Source: Halovenus rubra (lineage in GTDB: Archaea > Halobacteriota > Halobacteria > Halobacteriales > Haloarculaceae). From it: a DNA stretch of 64,000 nt. This document shows, one piece after another, positions 17,339 through 26,859 of this stretch (its first letter is position 1; every line of letters begins with the position of its first letter). The position numbers were made by a program, and so were the translations under genes. The notes under the pieces were generated by a model. The model did no database searches and was not told the DNA's origin. It saw only the letters and a program-made list of their open reading frames with translations. Location: the NCBI RefSeq assembly GCF_026586665.1, contig NZ_JAODIY010000004.1, positions 180,120 to 244,119 on the forward strand, in the 5' to 3' direction.

Positions 17339-18586
17339 ATGAGCTACGAGACGGTGCGAGCGGCGGATCCGGCCGTCGCTGACGCGCTCGCAGCCGAGCG
17401 GGACAGACAGAACGACACACTGGCGATGATTGCAAGCGAAAACCACGTCAGTGAGGCGGTTCTCGAAGCCCAGAGTTCGGAACTGACGAACAAGTATGCC
17501 GAAGGGTACGCTGGCGAGCGGTACTACGGCGGTTGCGAGCACGCCGATGAGATAGAGAATCTTGCCATCGAGCGGGCGAAAAAGCTATGGGGTGCCGATC
17601 ACGTCAACGTGCAGCCCCACGCGGGAACACAGGCTAATATGGGTGTTTACCTGGCGATGCTCGAACCCGGTGACAAAATCCTCTCACTGGAGTTAAACCA
17701 CGGCGGTCACCTCTCTCATGGCCATCCGGCGAACTTTACGGGCCAGACGTACGATGTCGAACAGTACTACGTCGACGAGGATACTGGCTATATTGATTAC
17801 GATGGTCTCGAAGAGACGGCTCATGAGTTCGAGCCAGATATCATCGTTTCGGGGTATTCGGCATATCCACGGGATGTCGAATGGGAGCGTATTCAGGAGG
17901 TTGCCGAGGCCGTCGATGCCTACCACCTTGCCGACATCGCTCACATCACAGGGCTTGTTGGGACTGGCGTTCATTCTTCGCCAGTCGGAATCGCCGACTT
18001 TGTCACCGGTAGCACACACAAGACAATCCGTGCCGGTCGTGGCGGTATCATTATGTGCGATGAGGAGTACGCCGATGACATTGATTCCGCAGTGTTCCCC
18101 GGCTCACAGGGTGGCCCGCTGATGCACAACATTGCAGGCAAAGCAGTTGGCTTTGGCGAGGCTTTGGAACCCGAATTCGAGGAGTACACCAAGCAGGTCG
18201 TCGACAACGCTTCGGCGCTTGGTGAACAGTTGCAAGAACACGGCTTCTCGCTGGTTTCCGGCGGGACCGACAATCACCTCGTACTTGTCGACCTCCGTGA
18301 GTCTCACCCCGAGACAACTGGCAAGGAGGCCGAGGAAGCACTCGAAGATGTCGGAATCGTGCTCAATGCGAACACTGTCCCCGGTGAAACGCGGTCGGCA
18401 TTTAATCCGTCCGGCATTCGTATCGGGACTCCCGCACTTACCACGCGTGGCTTTGAGGAAGAAGCGATCCGAGAAGTGGCGGACCTCATCACACGTATCG
18501 TCAACAACCTTGCTGATGAGGATGTAAAGAGCGATGTAAGCGACCGCGTGGATGAACTCACAAACGAGTTCACTCTGTACGAGTAG
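17339..18586 (+). CDS. glyA: serine hydroxymethyltransferase
   Basis: PLP enzyme interconverting serine and glycine while charging a folate-type one-carbon carrier. 415 residues, the usual length. Motifs: MIASENHVSEAVLEAQSSEL, YAEGYAGERYYGGCEHAD, HGGHLSHGH, the PLP-lysine motif VTGSTHKTIRAGRGGI, and TRGFEEEAIREVADLI near the C-terminus. A GAGGT stretch lies about 7 bases before the ATG. Together with folD about 4 kb downstream it provides methylene-carrier units. The preceding kinase ends 56 bases upstream. Confidence 0.97.
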   Translation: MSYETVRAADPAVADALAAERDRQNDTLAMIASENHVSEAVLEAQSSELTNKYAEGYAGERYYGGCEHADEIENLAIERAKKLWGADHVNVQPHAGTQANMGVYLAMLEPGDKILSLELNHGGHLSHGHPANFTGQTYDVEQYYVDEDTGYIDYDGLEETAHEFEPDIIVSGYSAYPRDVEWERIQEVAEAVDAYHLADIAHITGLVGTGVHSSPVGIADFVTGSTHKTIRAGRGGIIMCDEEYADDIDSAVFPGSQGGPLMHNIAGKAVGFGEALEPEFEEYTKQVVDNASALGEQLQEHGFSLVSGGTDNHLVLVDLRESHPETTGKEAEEALEDVGIVLNANTVPGETRSAFNPSGIRIGTPALTTRGFEEEAIREVADLITRIVNNLADEDVKSDVSDRVDELTNEFTLYE

Positions 18587-18845
18587 CGCTGTCCAAATTT
18601 TCCAGTCCGGAAACTAGACAGTGGCCTGATACAATAACACACGAATTGGGGGAAGTGGCGCTACCCAGCCCGGTAGTTGGGGGTAGTCCCGGAGTGCCTC
18701 TGACAGCACAACATAGTAATACGGCAGATACGCTGTCTCAAATTGGCACTGCCGTATCATGTCATATGGGAAGACGATATATAGACATGATTACTAATAT
18801 ACAACAGTGTCAGCACCAAAGGGGGCTAACTATCTAGACGGAGCG
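18587..18845. other. convergent intergenic region
   Basis: 259 bases between the convergent ends of glyA and the Bat-like gene. I see no gene. Both transcripts must stop here, but I found no hairpin strong enough to call a terminator. Confidence 0.4.
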
Positions 18846-21800
18846 TCATTGTGTCTCAAACAGCGCAGTTAAGAGGCGATACTGTGCTTCTCGAAGGTGA
18901 TGAGCAACTGTCGGCTGCGAGAGGTCCAGCAACCCGGCCAGTTCTTCGCCAGTCGTTTCACGAGGCGACTGGAAGAAGCCGGTTTCATACGCTTTCAACA
19001 ACACTTCACGCTGTCTGTCGGTTAACTCCTCGTCGAGTGCACGGCGAACCTCGTTTCCTGAGTCACTCATCGCACCCGTGTCACGTCTTGAATGCAGTTC
19101 GGCGTCGGGATATCGATCTCTCACTCTGTCGAGGAACGTCCGCACACGTAGCTCAGTCGGGAGTCTGACTGTCGCCTGAGTCTCTCTCGCTGTTGCGGTG
19201 ACTGCTTGTGGAACACCGCCACAGTCGAGGAGTTCAGCTCCGACCGGCTCACCTGAAACCGTCGCCCTGAAGATGTCTGTCTCTCCTCGCTGTGTATGGC
19301 TCACCGCAGTCACCGAGACGAACTGGTCACCGAGTGCAAGTATCTCCTCGACGGGTGGGTCCGAAAATGAGAATATAAGTTGTCTGTTCTGGGCATCAAC
19401 GGGTGTCAGCTCCCGATAGCTCACCGGCTCTCCAACGAGAGCAGCGACCTCGTTGAAAAACGTCTCGGTCTGACCGATACGAACTTCGAGTTCCGTTGCT
19501 TGCTCCGAGAGGAGGCCACGTCTGGTTTCGATACTGTTGATCCCATATGCAAGTGTTGCCCCGAAATCTTCAGCGACCGCTTTATCAACCTCACTGAACA
19601 AGCCTGGTTGTGACGAGTAGAGCGCGACTACGCCATAGACTATTTGACCGTTGACCAGCGGCACAGCAAGCACTGAGTGGTGTCCTCTATCAACAGCCTT
19701 GCGCGGCCACCGTTGCTCCCGAATGTGGCTTGTCACGTTCGACACAGTCGTTGTCTCCCCCGTTCTTATTGCCCGGACTGCTGGCTCGTCACTACTCAAC
19801 TGTAACGATACCGCGTCGAGATACCCCTCTTCGCTCCCTGCCCACACGCGAGGCACCAGTTCGTTTTCTTGTTTCTGAGTCTTTCCAATCCAGGCCAACG
19901 AGAAATAGTCGTGCTCAGTGAGTCGCTCACAGAGCCGTTGTTCAAGCTCTGCCCTTGTCTGGGCGTCCCGTACCAGAGTCGTGATGTCTTGACTGACCGA
20001 GAGGAGGCTTTCAGTTCGGTCAAGTTGCTCGGTTCGAGACTCCAATGCTTGGTCACGCTCCCGGATATCTGCTTGCCCGGCAACACGGTCCAGTGCCGCC
20101 TCGGTTGTTGCAGCAAGTAATCCGACCAGCTGACGCCTTTGTTCGGTGAAAACGCCAGCCTCTGTCGAGGCGGCAACGAAAACGCCGTGTTCTCCAAGCG
20201 GGAGAAGCAGCGATGCACGCGCTGACGTCTCCGAGTTCGTAAATCGGTCCATCGTCTGGATATCCGCATAACACTGAGACTCTCCTGTAACGTATGTATG
20301 CCAGGTAACCGAATCTCGCTTCGCGGGGCCAAACACCGTCGACTCATCGAGGAAAGACAAGAACTCTTCGGTTCCAGCGACTGGAGACAGCAGATTTGTC
20401 TCCTCGTCGAACAGGAACACGCCGATTCCCGGGAAATCAAGCACCTCCATCGCTGTCTCGACAGCCAACTCACTCGCTTCCTCGGGAGACTCTGCTGTGA
20501 GGAACTGCTCTGTTGCCCGGTAGAGCGCTGTTAATGTCTCCTCGCGCTCTCGACTTTCGATACCGGCAATAGCATGGCCAACAGTCTTCCCGAGTTCGTC
20601 GAGTACAGTCCGAATATGCGAGCCAAACTGCCCGCTCCCGGACGAAAATACGGCGATGACGCCGTACTCAGCTCCTTCGTAGACAACCGGAATAATCCCA
20701 TACGAATTGATTCCTGCTTCGTTGAGGACCGGAAACCAGTTGATATTTTCCTGGTGATGAAATACCTGTGTGCGATTTGTGTCGAGTGCCTTTCTCACTT
20801 GCATCCGTTCCCCTTGTGCCTTCGACTCGGTGGTAAGTGGAGCCACAAGGTGTTTTGCCCCCTTTGTCCAAGCGACTGCGCCAAATTGGCCGGTCCGACC
20901 CGTTCTCAGGGCAACAGCATGTTGATACGTACCGGTTGCTGTCAGCTTTTCACAGGTTGCTTCCAGCATCTCGTCGCGGTCATGTGTATCTAACAGTGCC
21001 TCATGCACATCGCGAATAAGGCTATTTATCTGGTCAAGCTCTGCGAGTTCGTCTCGCTGTTCTTGGAGTCGCCTTTCGCGAGCCACCCGTTCGGTCACGT
21101 CATCAACGGTGATGACTACGGCCTCAAGACACTCACCGTCGAACAGGGGGACTCCATAGACTGTGATGACGGTTTCCTCGCTTGTACCTGGGGGCTCCAG
21201 TATATACTGTTCGTTCCGAATCGGCTCCCCAGTGGCCACGATTCGACGGAACGGAAACTCTTGTTCTGATAGCCTTTGTCCGTCTCTATCACGGACTCCC
21301 ACCTCGTCAAGATGCGAGAGGACTTCCTCAAGCTCTCTGTGTGACGTCCCGAGTATACTCTCTGCTTTTTGATTTGCCTTGGTAACCGTCCCATCCGTAT
21401 CCAAAACTAAGACACCAACTGGACTGGCTTCGAGGATACGCTCGCTGACATCTCGCTCGGCGGCAAGCTCCTGTTTTTTTGTCTTCCGCTCGGTGATATC
21501 GGAGGCAATACCAACGATACGGACTAGCTCGTTGTCCTCACGAATGCCGATTGCACGGCTGTGAACCCAGCGTTGTTCCCCGTCGGGTCGTACGATTCGA
21601 AAGGTTAGGTCGAACTCTTCGGGTGTCTTGCGTTGTTGCTCCATCGCTCGACTGACACGCTCGCGATCTTCCGGGTGAACTGTCTCCAAAATTGCGCTCC
21701 GATCCTCGTAGAGGGGTTCCGGTGATCGCCCCCACACATCCTCGTACGTACTATTGATATACTGTAGCCCACTCTCGCCGATATCATTGACCCAGACCAC

Positions 21801-22259
21801 TTCGTCGATACTTTCGGTAACCGCACGACTGAGTTGTGGTGACTCTTTGTCCGCTGTCGAGGCTGTGTCTTCCTCTCCGGCAATCGAAAGCGCGGCATCA
21901 ATTCGCCGGTCCAAGAGTGTTTGTGGCGTGTTGGCGACGTTGGACCGAATAACATCGGTAACTCCCGCATCGAACAGTTCGTCGATGTTGTCACGTCCCT
22001 CACCGACGAATGCAACGACAGGCACCTGTCTCGAAATGTCCTGCACTGCGCTCGCAAGCTCGCTCACTTCTTGGGTACTGAGACTCTCAGAGACCAAGAT
22101 ACAATCTGGGAGTTCATCGTTGACCGGCAGTCCGTTACTGGGCCACGCTGCATGCGAGACGGGTAGCGTCGTGTTGACGTGCTTGTCAGAGAGACTCGAC
22201 AGTTCGTCAGAGCCTGCAGTGACAAACAGTAGCTGGGGTGGTTCGGTCCTCGCGTGCAT
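18846..22259 (-). CDS. Bat-like multi-domain sensor/HTH transcription regulator
   Basis: A 1137-residue regulator of the bacterio-opsin activator type. Order: a degenerate receiver-like domain (residues about 8-125); a PAS/PAC domain (EEVVWVNDIGE-like to DITERK, about 150-270); a second PAS (about 280-400, ending VVITVDDVTERV); several GAF domains (about 430-950); a Bat-specific domain (about 960-1065); and a C-terminal HTH_10 (LTDRQREVLLKAYETGFFQS, then TGEELAGLLDLSQPTVAHHL). There is no kinase domain. The receiver-like domain has PDCILVSESLST where a phospho-Asp would be expected. The ATG at 22259 is preferred over an upstream TTG. Bat of Halobacterium controls purple-membrane genes; the targets here are unknown. 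Confidence 0.9.
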   Translation of the reverse strand: MHARTEPPQLLFVTAGSDELSSLSDKHVNTTLPVSHAAWPSNGLPVNDELPDCILVSESLSTQEVSELASAVQDISRQVPVVAFVGEGRDNIDELFDAGVTDVIRSNVANTPQTLLDRRIDAALSIAGEEDTASTADKESPQLSRAVTESIDEVVWVNDIGESGLQYINSTYEDVWGRSPEPLYEDRSAILETVHPEDRERVSRAMEQQRKTPEEFDLTFRIVRPDGEQRWVHSRAIGIREDNELVRIVGIASDITERKTKKQELAAERDVSERILEASPVGVLVLDTDGTVTKANQKAESILGTSHRELEEVLSHLDEVGVRDRDGQRLSEQEFPFRRIVATGEPIRNEQYILEPPGTSEETVITVYGVPLFDGECLEAVVITVDDVTERVARERRLQEQRDELAELDQINSLIRDVHEALLDTHDRDEMLEATCEKLTATGTYQHAVALRTGRTGQFGAVAWTKGAKHLVAPLTTESKAQGERMQVRKALDTNRTQVFHHQENINWFPVLNEAGINSYGIIPVVYEGAEYGVIAVFSSGSGQFGSHIRTVLDELGKTVGHAIAGIESREREETLTALYRATEQFLTAESPEEASELAVETAMEVLDFPGIGVFLFDEETNLLSPVAGTEEFLSFLDESTVFGPAKRDSVTWHTYVTGESQCYADIQTMDRFTNSETSARASLLLPLGEHGVFVAASTEAGVFTEQRRQLVGLLAATTEAALDRVAGQADIRERDQALESRTEQLDRTESLLSVSQDITTLVRDAQTRAELEQRLCERLTEHDYFSLAWIGKTQKQENELVPRVWAGSEEGYLDAVSLQLSSDEPAVRAIRTGETTTVSNVTSHIREQRWPRKAVDRGHHSVLAVPLVNGQIVYGVVALYSSQPGLFSEVDKAVAEDFGATLAYGINSIETRRGLLSEQATELEVRIGQTETFFNEVAALVGEPVSYRELTPVDAQNRQLIFSFSDPPVEEILALGDQFVSVTAVSHTQRGETDIFRATVSGEPVGAELLDCGGVPQAVTATARETQATVRLPTELRVRTFLDRVRDRYPDAELHSRRDTGAMSDSGNEVRRALDEELTDRQREVLLKAYETGFFQSPRETTGEELAGLLDLSQPTVAHHLREAQYRLLTALFETQ

Positions 22260-22410
22260 TGGCAAACTGTTTCATGTTGGACACTCCGTTTCTGGAGCGT
22301 GTTTGTGTTATAACAAGTTGGTAGCTACTCATACATAAGTCTGCTACTCTGTTCCACGGTGAGAGAACCAATTCGGGACGTTGAATAGTCACCGCTACGC
22401 GAGCCTAGAT

Positions 22411-23304
22411 ATGACTGAGATAATCGATGGGAATGCAGTAGCTGAGGGAATCAGAGAGGAGCTTACTTCCTGTGTCGAGTCCCTTGCAAGCGACGATGAA
22501 CGCCCGACACTAGCGACAGTATTGATGAGTCCCGATCCAGCCAGCGAAACTTACGTCTCGATGAAACAGAACGACTGTGAGGAGATAGGCATCGAGACTC
22601 GCGACGTGGAAATCGACCTCGATGCGCCAGCGTCTGACCTCTTCGAGACCATTGACGACCTCAACGCCGACGACGATGTCAACGCAATTCTGGTTCAGTC
22701 ACCCGTCCCGGACCACATCGATTACCGGGAGGTACTCGAACGAATCGACCCACTGAAAGACGTTGATGCGTTCCATCCCGAAAACGTTGGACGACTCGTT
22801 GCTGGCTACCCCCGATACAAACCCTGTACACCACATGGTATCCAACAGTTGCTTGCCGCAACCGACGTGGAGACCGAAGGCAAAGATGCTGTCATCGTCG
22901 GGCGCTCACGCATTGTTGGCAAGCCGATGGCGAACCTCTTCATTCAGAAGGCACCCGGTGGCAACGCGACGACGACAGTCTGTCATTCCCGGACTGATGA
23001 CCTCGCGTCGAAGACACGCGAAGCTGATATCGTGGTCGGTGCCGCTGGCGTCCCCGAACTCATCGACGGTTCGATGCTCACTGAGGGAACAGTCGTTATC
23101 GATGTAGGAATCAACCGTGTCGACGCTGACAACGAGAAAGGATACGAGCTAGTCGGCGATGTAGACTTCGAGAGCGCAAAAGAAAAAGCCAGCGCGATTA
23201 CGCCAGTGCCCGGCGGTGTCGGACCGATGACACGCGCAATGCTACTCTATAATACGGTCAAGGCGACAAGCTTGCAAACCGACATCGACGTTGAACTGCC
23301 CTGA
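22411..23304 (+). CDS. folD: methylenetetrahydrofolate dehydrogenase/cyclohydrolase
   Basis: Bifunctional NADP-dependent methylene-THF dehydrogenase and methenyl-THF cyclohydrolase, linking 5,10-methylene- and 10-formyl-folate. 297 residues. Motifs: SETYVSMKQNDCEEIGIE with the catalytic Lys, AILVQSPVPDHID, KDVDAFHPENVGRLV, PCTPHGIQQLL, VIVGRSRIVGKPMANLF (cofactor site) and ITPVPGGVGPMTRAMLL. The ATG at 22411 gives MTEIIDGNAVAEGIREEL, the family start; the longer frame begins at TTG 22381. With glyA it forms the one-carbon pair of this region. Confidence 0.96.
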   Translation: MTEIIDGNAVAEGIREELTSCVESLASDDERPTLATVLMSPDPASETYVSMKQNDCEEIGIETRDVEIDLDAPASDLFETIDDLNADDDVNAILVQSPVPDHIDYREVLERIDPLKDVDAFHPENVGRLVAGYPRYKPCTPHGIQQLLAATDVETEGKDAVIVGRSRIVGKPMANLFIQKAPGGNATTTVCHSRTDDLASKTREADIVVGAAGVPELIDGSMLTEGTVVIDVGINRVDADNEKGYELVGDVDFESAKEKASAITPVPGGVGPMTRAMLLYNTVKATSLQTDIDVELP

Positions 23305-23323
23305 AAAAGTCGCTTTCCGAGTT

Positions 23324-23437
23324 TTAGGAGTCCGTCTCTTGCTCTCTTTTTCCATATCCAGCAACGACAGCAGTAAGGGCCAACACAACAAACACTGCAA
23401 TCAGCGTGTCGTACTGTTTTGCTAGAACCGCTCCAAT
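23324..23437 (-). CDS. possible small membrane protein without a standard start codon
   Basis: Overlapping the end of the zinc-ribbon gene in the -1 frame is an open stretch encoding GAVLAKQYDTLIAVFVVL and continuing ALTAVVAGYGKREQETDS to a TAA. It has one clear membrane helix and a charged tail, not what random sequence usually gives. The frame has no ATG, GTG or TTG between the upstream TGA and the helix; the earliest candidate is ATT at 23437. It could be translated from ATT, reached by a -1 frameshift from the upstream gene, or be chance. Confidence 0.35.
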   Translation of the reverse strand: MGAVLAKQYDTLIAVFVVLALTAVVAGYGKREQETDS

Positions 23438-24117
23438 GCCCGAGCGAGTGCTGTCTCATCGCTTTCTCGCAGGTACGCACTCACATCGCGAACCGCTCTG
23501 AGTAGTTGCTCAGCTTCTTCGGGTTCGACTTCGCCATCAAGGGCCTCGATACGCTTGCGGCGGGAGCGAACCGACGACAGCACGCGGTCTACGTCAGTGT
23601 CTCGCTGTTCGTAGACTCGCCCGATGTCTGTCGTGTACATATCGATACTTGCTGCTACACCGAGGCCTCGTTCGGAGTATAGCGTTTCTGGAACGTCTTC
23701 TGGGTTTGGCCGCTCATTTTGGTCGGCTAGCTTGAGTAGTTCGAGGAAGTACAACTCCTCGTTGTCCTCGACGCGCATCACGCGCCCAAGCGTAACAGCG
23801 ACTCGACGTAACTCGGCTGCTGCAACGACTGTCTCTTCGAGTGGTTGTAGCTCTCCGGCCTTGACGAACCCAACCTGTCGGAGGTACGACCGTACCGTCT
23901 CAGAAGCCTCATCAGCTAACGTCTCGACAGAAACAGCACTGATGTCGTTTCTGATGGCTGTGAGGTCAAGCGTTACATCGCGTGCTGTATGAGTCGTTGG
24001 TTCGTCGAGACTCACGCTTCGGACGCTTCCACAGTTCGGACAGGTAATTTCGTCTGTCTCGTAGTACGACCACTGCGAACCACAGGACTGACACTCGCGC
24101 TCACCGCGAACTTCCAT
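23422..24117 (-). CDS. haloarchaeal zinc-ribbon protein (DUF7117-like)
   Basis: A 231-residue protein with an N-terminal zinc ribbon: CQSCGSQWSYYETDEITCPNC gives two CxxC pairs 16 residues apart (residues about 9-30), the layout of TFIIB-type ribbons. The rest is helical and acidic, with RRVAVTLGRVMRV, LLKLADQNERPNPEDV and a C-terminal LLRAVRDVSAYLRESDETAL. I recall this as a conserved haloarchaeal family of unknown function (DUF7117). The ribbon is compatible with nucleic-acid or protein binding. Its end overlaps the possible small membrane ORF. Upstream, 168 bases separate it from EF-2 on the same strand. Confidence 0.8.
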   Translation of the reverse strand: MEVRGERECQSCGSQWSYYETDEITCPNCGSVRSVSLDEPTTHTARDVTLDLTAIRNDISAVSVETLADEASETVRSYLRQVGFVKAGELQPLEETVVAAAELRRVAVTLGRVMRVEDNEELYFLELLKLADQNERPNPEDVPETLYSERGLGVAASIDMYTTDIGRVYEQRDTDVDRVLSSVRSRRKRIEALDGEVEPEEAEQLLRAVRDVSAYLRESDETALARALERF

Positions 24118-24285
24118 ACCGACTGTTTACGTATCCAGCCGTTTATACGAGTCGTCTGACCGGCATCCACGTGACTGAGCGAAACCCTGTCTATGTGTGA
24201 CGAAAATAGAGCGATATCTCAGGTCACTCTGGGTTACTGGCATCCGAAACAAACTGAGTGAGGAACCCAGAAAACGAAATCTGAG

Positions 24286-26475
24286 TTAGAAGTAGTTGAT
24301 AGCTTCGGGCAGTTCGAGCTTCATGCCCTTGCGCTCACGAATCTCTTCAATCTGGTCGGGCTGGAGGTTGTCGGCCATGACCTGGAAGCCGGCATTCTCA
24401 GTGTTCCAAGAGGCACGACCTTCAGTCGCAGAGCGGATGTCTGAGGAGAAGCCAATCATCTCTTCGACGGGTGCGACACCCTCGACAACCATTAGATCGC
24501 CTTCCTGGTACATGTCATCAACACGTCCACGTCGACCCTGGATTTCGCCCGAAGCGGCACCCATGTGCTCGTTGGGAACGTCGATACGGACTTCCTGAAT
24601 TGGTTCGAGGAGTTTGACTTCCGCATCGATAAGCGCGTTGTGCAGCGACTCACGGACTGCGGGAATAACCTGTGCAGGACCACGGTGGATAGCGTCTTCG
24701 TGGAGGCGCGCGTCGTGCAGCGTAATCAGTGCGCCCTCGACAGGCTCTGCGGCGAGGGGTCCGTCGTTGAGGGCCTCTTCGTACCCCTCGATGACAAGTT
24801 CCATCGTCTCGTTGAGGTGCTGGATACCTTTCGTGTCGTCGACGATGATGTTTGCACCGTGGATGTGCTCGACATTCTGGGAGGTATCCTTGTCAAGGCC
24901 TGCATCTTGAAGCGCTTCACGCCGTTCGAGTTCCGGCATGTCCATCGACGCTTTGCCCTGCTTGAGCGTATCGATAATTCCCTGATCGAGGGGCTTAATC
25001 GTCATATAGAAGCGGTTGTGACGATTTGGCGAGATTCCCTCGACTTCCCGACTTGCTTCCTGGGGCTGTTCTCGGAAGACAACAATTGGCTCACCGGTTG
25101 TGACCGGAATGCCTTGGTTGCGCTCGATACGCTGTGTGACCACTTCAAGGTGGAGCTCTCCCTGTCCAGAGATAAGGTGCTCACCGGTGTCCTCGTTAAT
25201 CTCGATGTCGATAGTTGGGTCTTCTTTTGCGACCTGCTGGAGTGTCTCGATTAGCTTGGGCAGGTCGTCCATGTTCTTGGCCTCGACGGACTTGGTGATG
25301 ACCGGCTCCGAAATGTGCTCGATAGATTCGAACGGCGTCATCTCGGTGCTGGATACCGTCGAGCCGGCGATTGCATCGTTGAGGCCGGTGACGGCAGCAA
25401 TGTTTCCGGCGGGGACGTGGTCGACTTCCTCGCGTTCGCCACCCATGTAGATACCGACGCTCTGGACGCGGTTCTTGCCTGCGGTCCCAGAGACGTACAG
25501 CTCCTGTCCTTTCTCGATTGTTCCGGAGAAAACACGACCCGCGGCGATCTCGCCAGCGTGGGGGTCGATACCGATATCGGTGACCATCAGGACGACTTCA
25601 CCATCCTCGTTGACCAGTTGCATGTGCTCGGAGACGTCCAGATCGTCATCACCACGCCAGATACGCGGAATACGACGGGGCTGGGCGTCGATTGGGTTGG
25701 GGAAGTGCTCACAGACCATGTCGAGGACGACATCGGCCAGCGGCGTTTTCTCGGCGAGTTTTTGGCGCTTATCGGCACGTTCGAGGTCGATAATCTCACC
25801 GAAGTCCATTCCGGTACGCTGCATCGAGGGCATCGAAACACCCCATTTGTACAGTGCGGACCCGAACCCGACAGTTCCTTTTTCGACGGAAACCGTCCAG
25901 TCATCCTGGATATCGTCCATTTCCTCGGTCATACCACGGATGAGGTCGTTAACTTCGCGGATAACGTCGGTCATCCGTTCTTGCATCTCTTGTGGTCCCT
26001 CCTGCAGTTCCGAAATCAGGCGGTCGACCTTGTTGATAAAGAGTGTCGGCTTGACCCCCTCACGCAGTGCCTGTCGCAACACTGTCTCTGTCTGTGGCAT
26101 TGCGCCCTCAACTGCGTCGACAACGACCAGCGCACCGTCGACTGCGCGCATTGCACGCGTCACGTCGCCCCCGAAGTCGACGTGGCCGGGTGTGTCGATG
26201 AGGTTGATGAGGTGATTTGTCTCCTCGTACTCGTGGGTCATCGACACGTTTGCCGCGTCGATGGTGATTCCACGTTCCTGCTCGTCTTCTTCGGTGTCCA
26301 TGGCGAGTTGTTCGCCAGCGGTGGCGTCGGAAATCATCCCTGCCCCTGCAAGCAGGTTGTCCGTCAGCGTCGTCTTCCCGTGGTCGACGTGTGCCGCAAT
26401 TGCAATGTTCCGGATGTTCTCCGGTTTATCCATAAGCGTCTCACATTCCTGGACGATCTTCTTTCGTCGGCCCAT
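24286..26475 (-). CDS. fusA: translation elongation factor aEF-2
   Basis: Translocation GTPase of the ribosome, 729 residues. G1 is [16 protein letters not shown] (about residues 28-43), switch I ends [14 protein letters not shown]3 is [12 protein letters not shown] and G4 NKVDRL. The domain IV loop [12 protein letters not shown] carries His597, the expected diphthamide site. The start [19 protein letters not shown] is the haloarchaeal form. A perfect CTACCGGTAG palindrome lies 13-22 bases before the ATG. Unlike in many archaea, rps12 and rps7 do not precede it; the next gene upstream is a divergent lipoprotein. Confidence 0.98.
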   Translation of the reverse strand: MGRRKKIVQECETLMDKPENIRNIAIAAHVDHGKTTLTDNLLAGAGMISDATAGEQLAMDTEEDEQERGITIDAANVSMTHEYEETNHLINLIDTPGHVDFGGDVTRAMRAVDGALVVVDAVEGAMPQTETVLRQALREGVKPTLFINKVDRLISELQEGPQEMQERMTDVIREVNDLIRGMTEEMDDIQDDWTVSVEKGTVGFGSALYKWGVSMPSMQRTGMDFGEIIDLERADKRQKLAEKTPLADVVLDMVCEHFPNPIDAQPRRIPRIWRGDDDLDVSEHMQLVNEDGEVVLMVTDIGIDPHAGEIAAGRVFSGTIEKGQELYVSGTAGKNRVQSVGIYMGGEREEVDHVPAGNIAAVTGLNDAIAGSTVSSTEMTPFESIEHISEPVITKSVEAKNMDDLPKLIETLQQVAKEDPTIDIEINEDTGEHLISGQGELHLEVVTQRIERNQGIPVTTGEPIVVFREQPQEASREVEGISPNRHNRFYMTIKPLDQGIIDTLKQGKASMDMPELERREALQDAGLDKDTSQNVEHIHGANIIVDDTKGIQHLNETMELVIEGYEEALNDGPLAAEPVEGALITLHDARLHEDAIHRGPAQVIPAVRESLHNALIDAEVKLLEPIQEVRIDVPNEHMGAASGEIQGRRGRVDDMYQEGDLMVVEGVAPVEEMIGFSSDIRSATEGRASWNTENAGFQVMADNLQPDQIEEIRERKGMKLELPEAINYF

Positions 26476-26859
26476 TATTGTTGTCGACTACCGGTAGCAG
26501 GGTCAAAAGGGTAGTGTTTCTCTCCGACGAACTGTATCAGTATCTATGTTATATCGCTACATGGTATACGGTTAGCTACCGACTCACCGTGAGCGGGACT
26601 CTTGTTCTCCTCTGTTTGACCATGCCAGTGGTTGTTTCTGTAATAAATGTAATCGCGGTCAGTCCGTATTTTCATACTGTACAACAGTGCCGCGCGCGAC
26701 GGTTGAGTTTTCTTGGGAGACGGTTGGTACTTAATTTCTGGCCCATCTCTGGGGGCCAAATTGGAACGAAATTTCAATAGTTTCACGCCGGATTTTCCGG
26801 AGAATTTGTTTGAATGTTGAAAAAACCACTTTATACACGAGGGAGACCGTTCAGTTGGA
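26476..26859. other. divergent promoter region between EF-2 and lipoprotein genes
   Basis: 384 bases with no gene. It holds CTACCGGTAG (26488-26497) in the EF-2 leader, a CTCAC-C-GTGAG inverted repeat at 26583-26593, and the TATA box of the lipoprotein gene. The minus-strand EF-2 promoter is not obvious; a weak CCTTTTGACC lies near 26503-26512. Confidence 0.5.
26829..26836 (+). promoter_or_regulatory. TATA box for the Tat lipoprotein gene
   Basis: CTTTATAC about 27 bases before the ATG at 26860, fitting a leaderless transcript. Confidence 0.6.

Noticed and set aside
18646-18837. 63-residue frame between glyA and the Bat-like gene
   Set aside because: Neutral composition, no ribosome-binding or TATA signal, lies in a convergent gap.
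25315-26514. 399-residue open frame opposite EF-2
   Set aside because: It is the antisense shadow of a certain EF-2 gene; the predicted protein is not acidic and has no recognisable domain.
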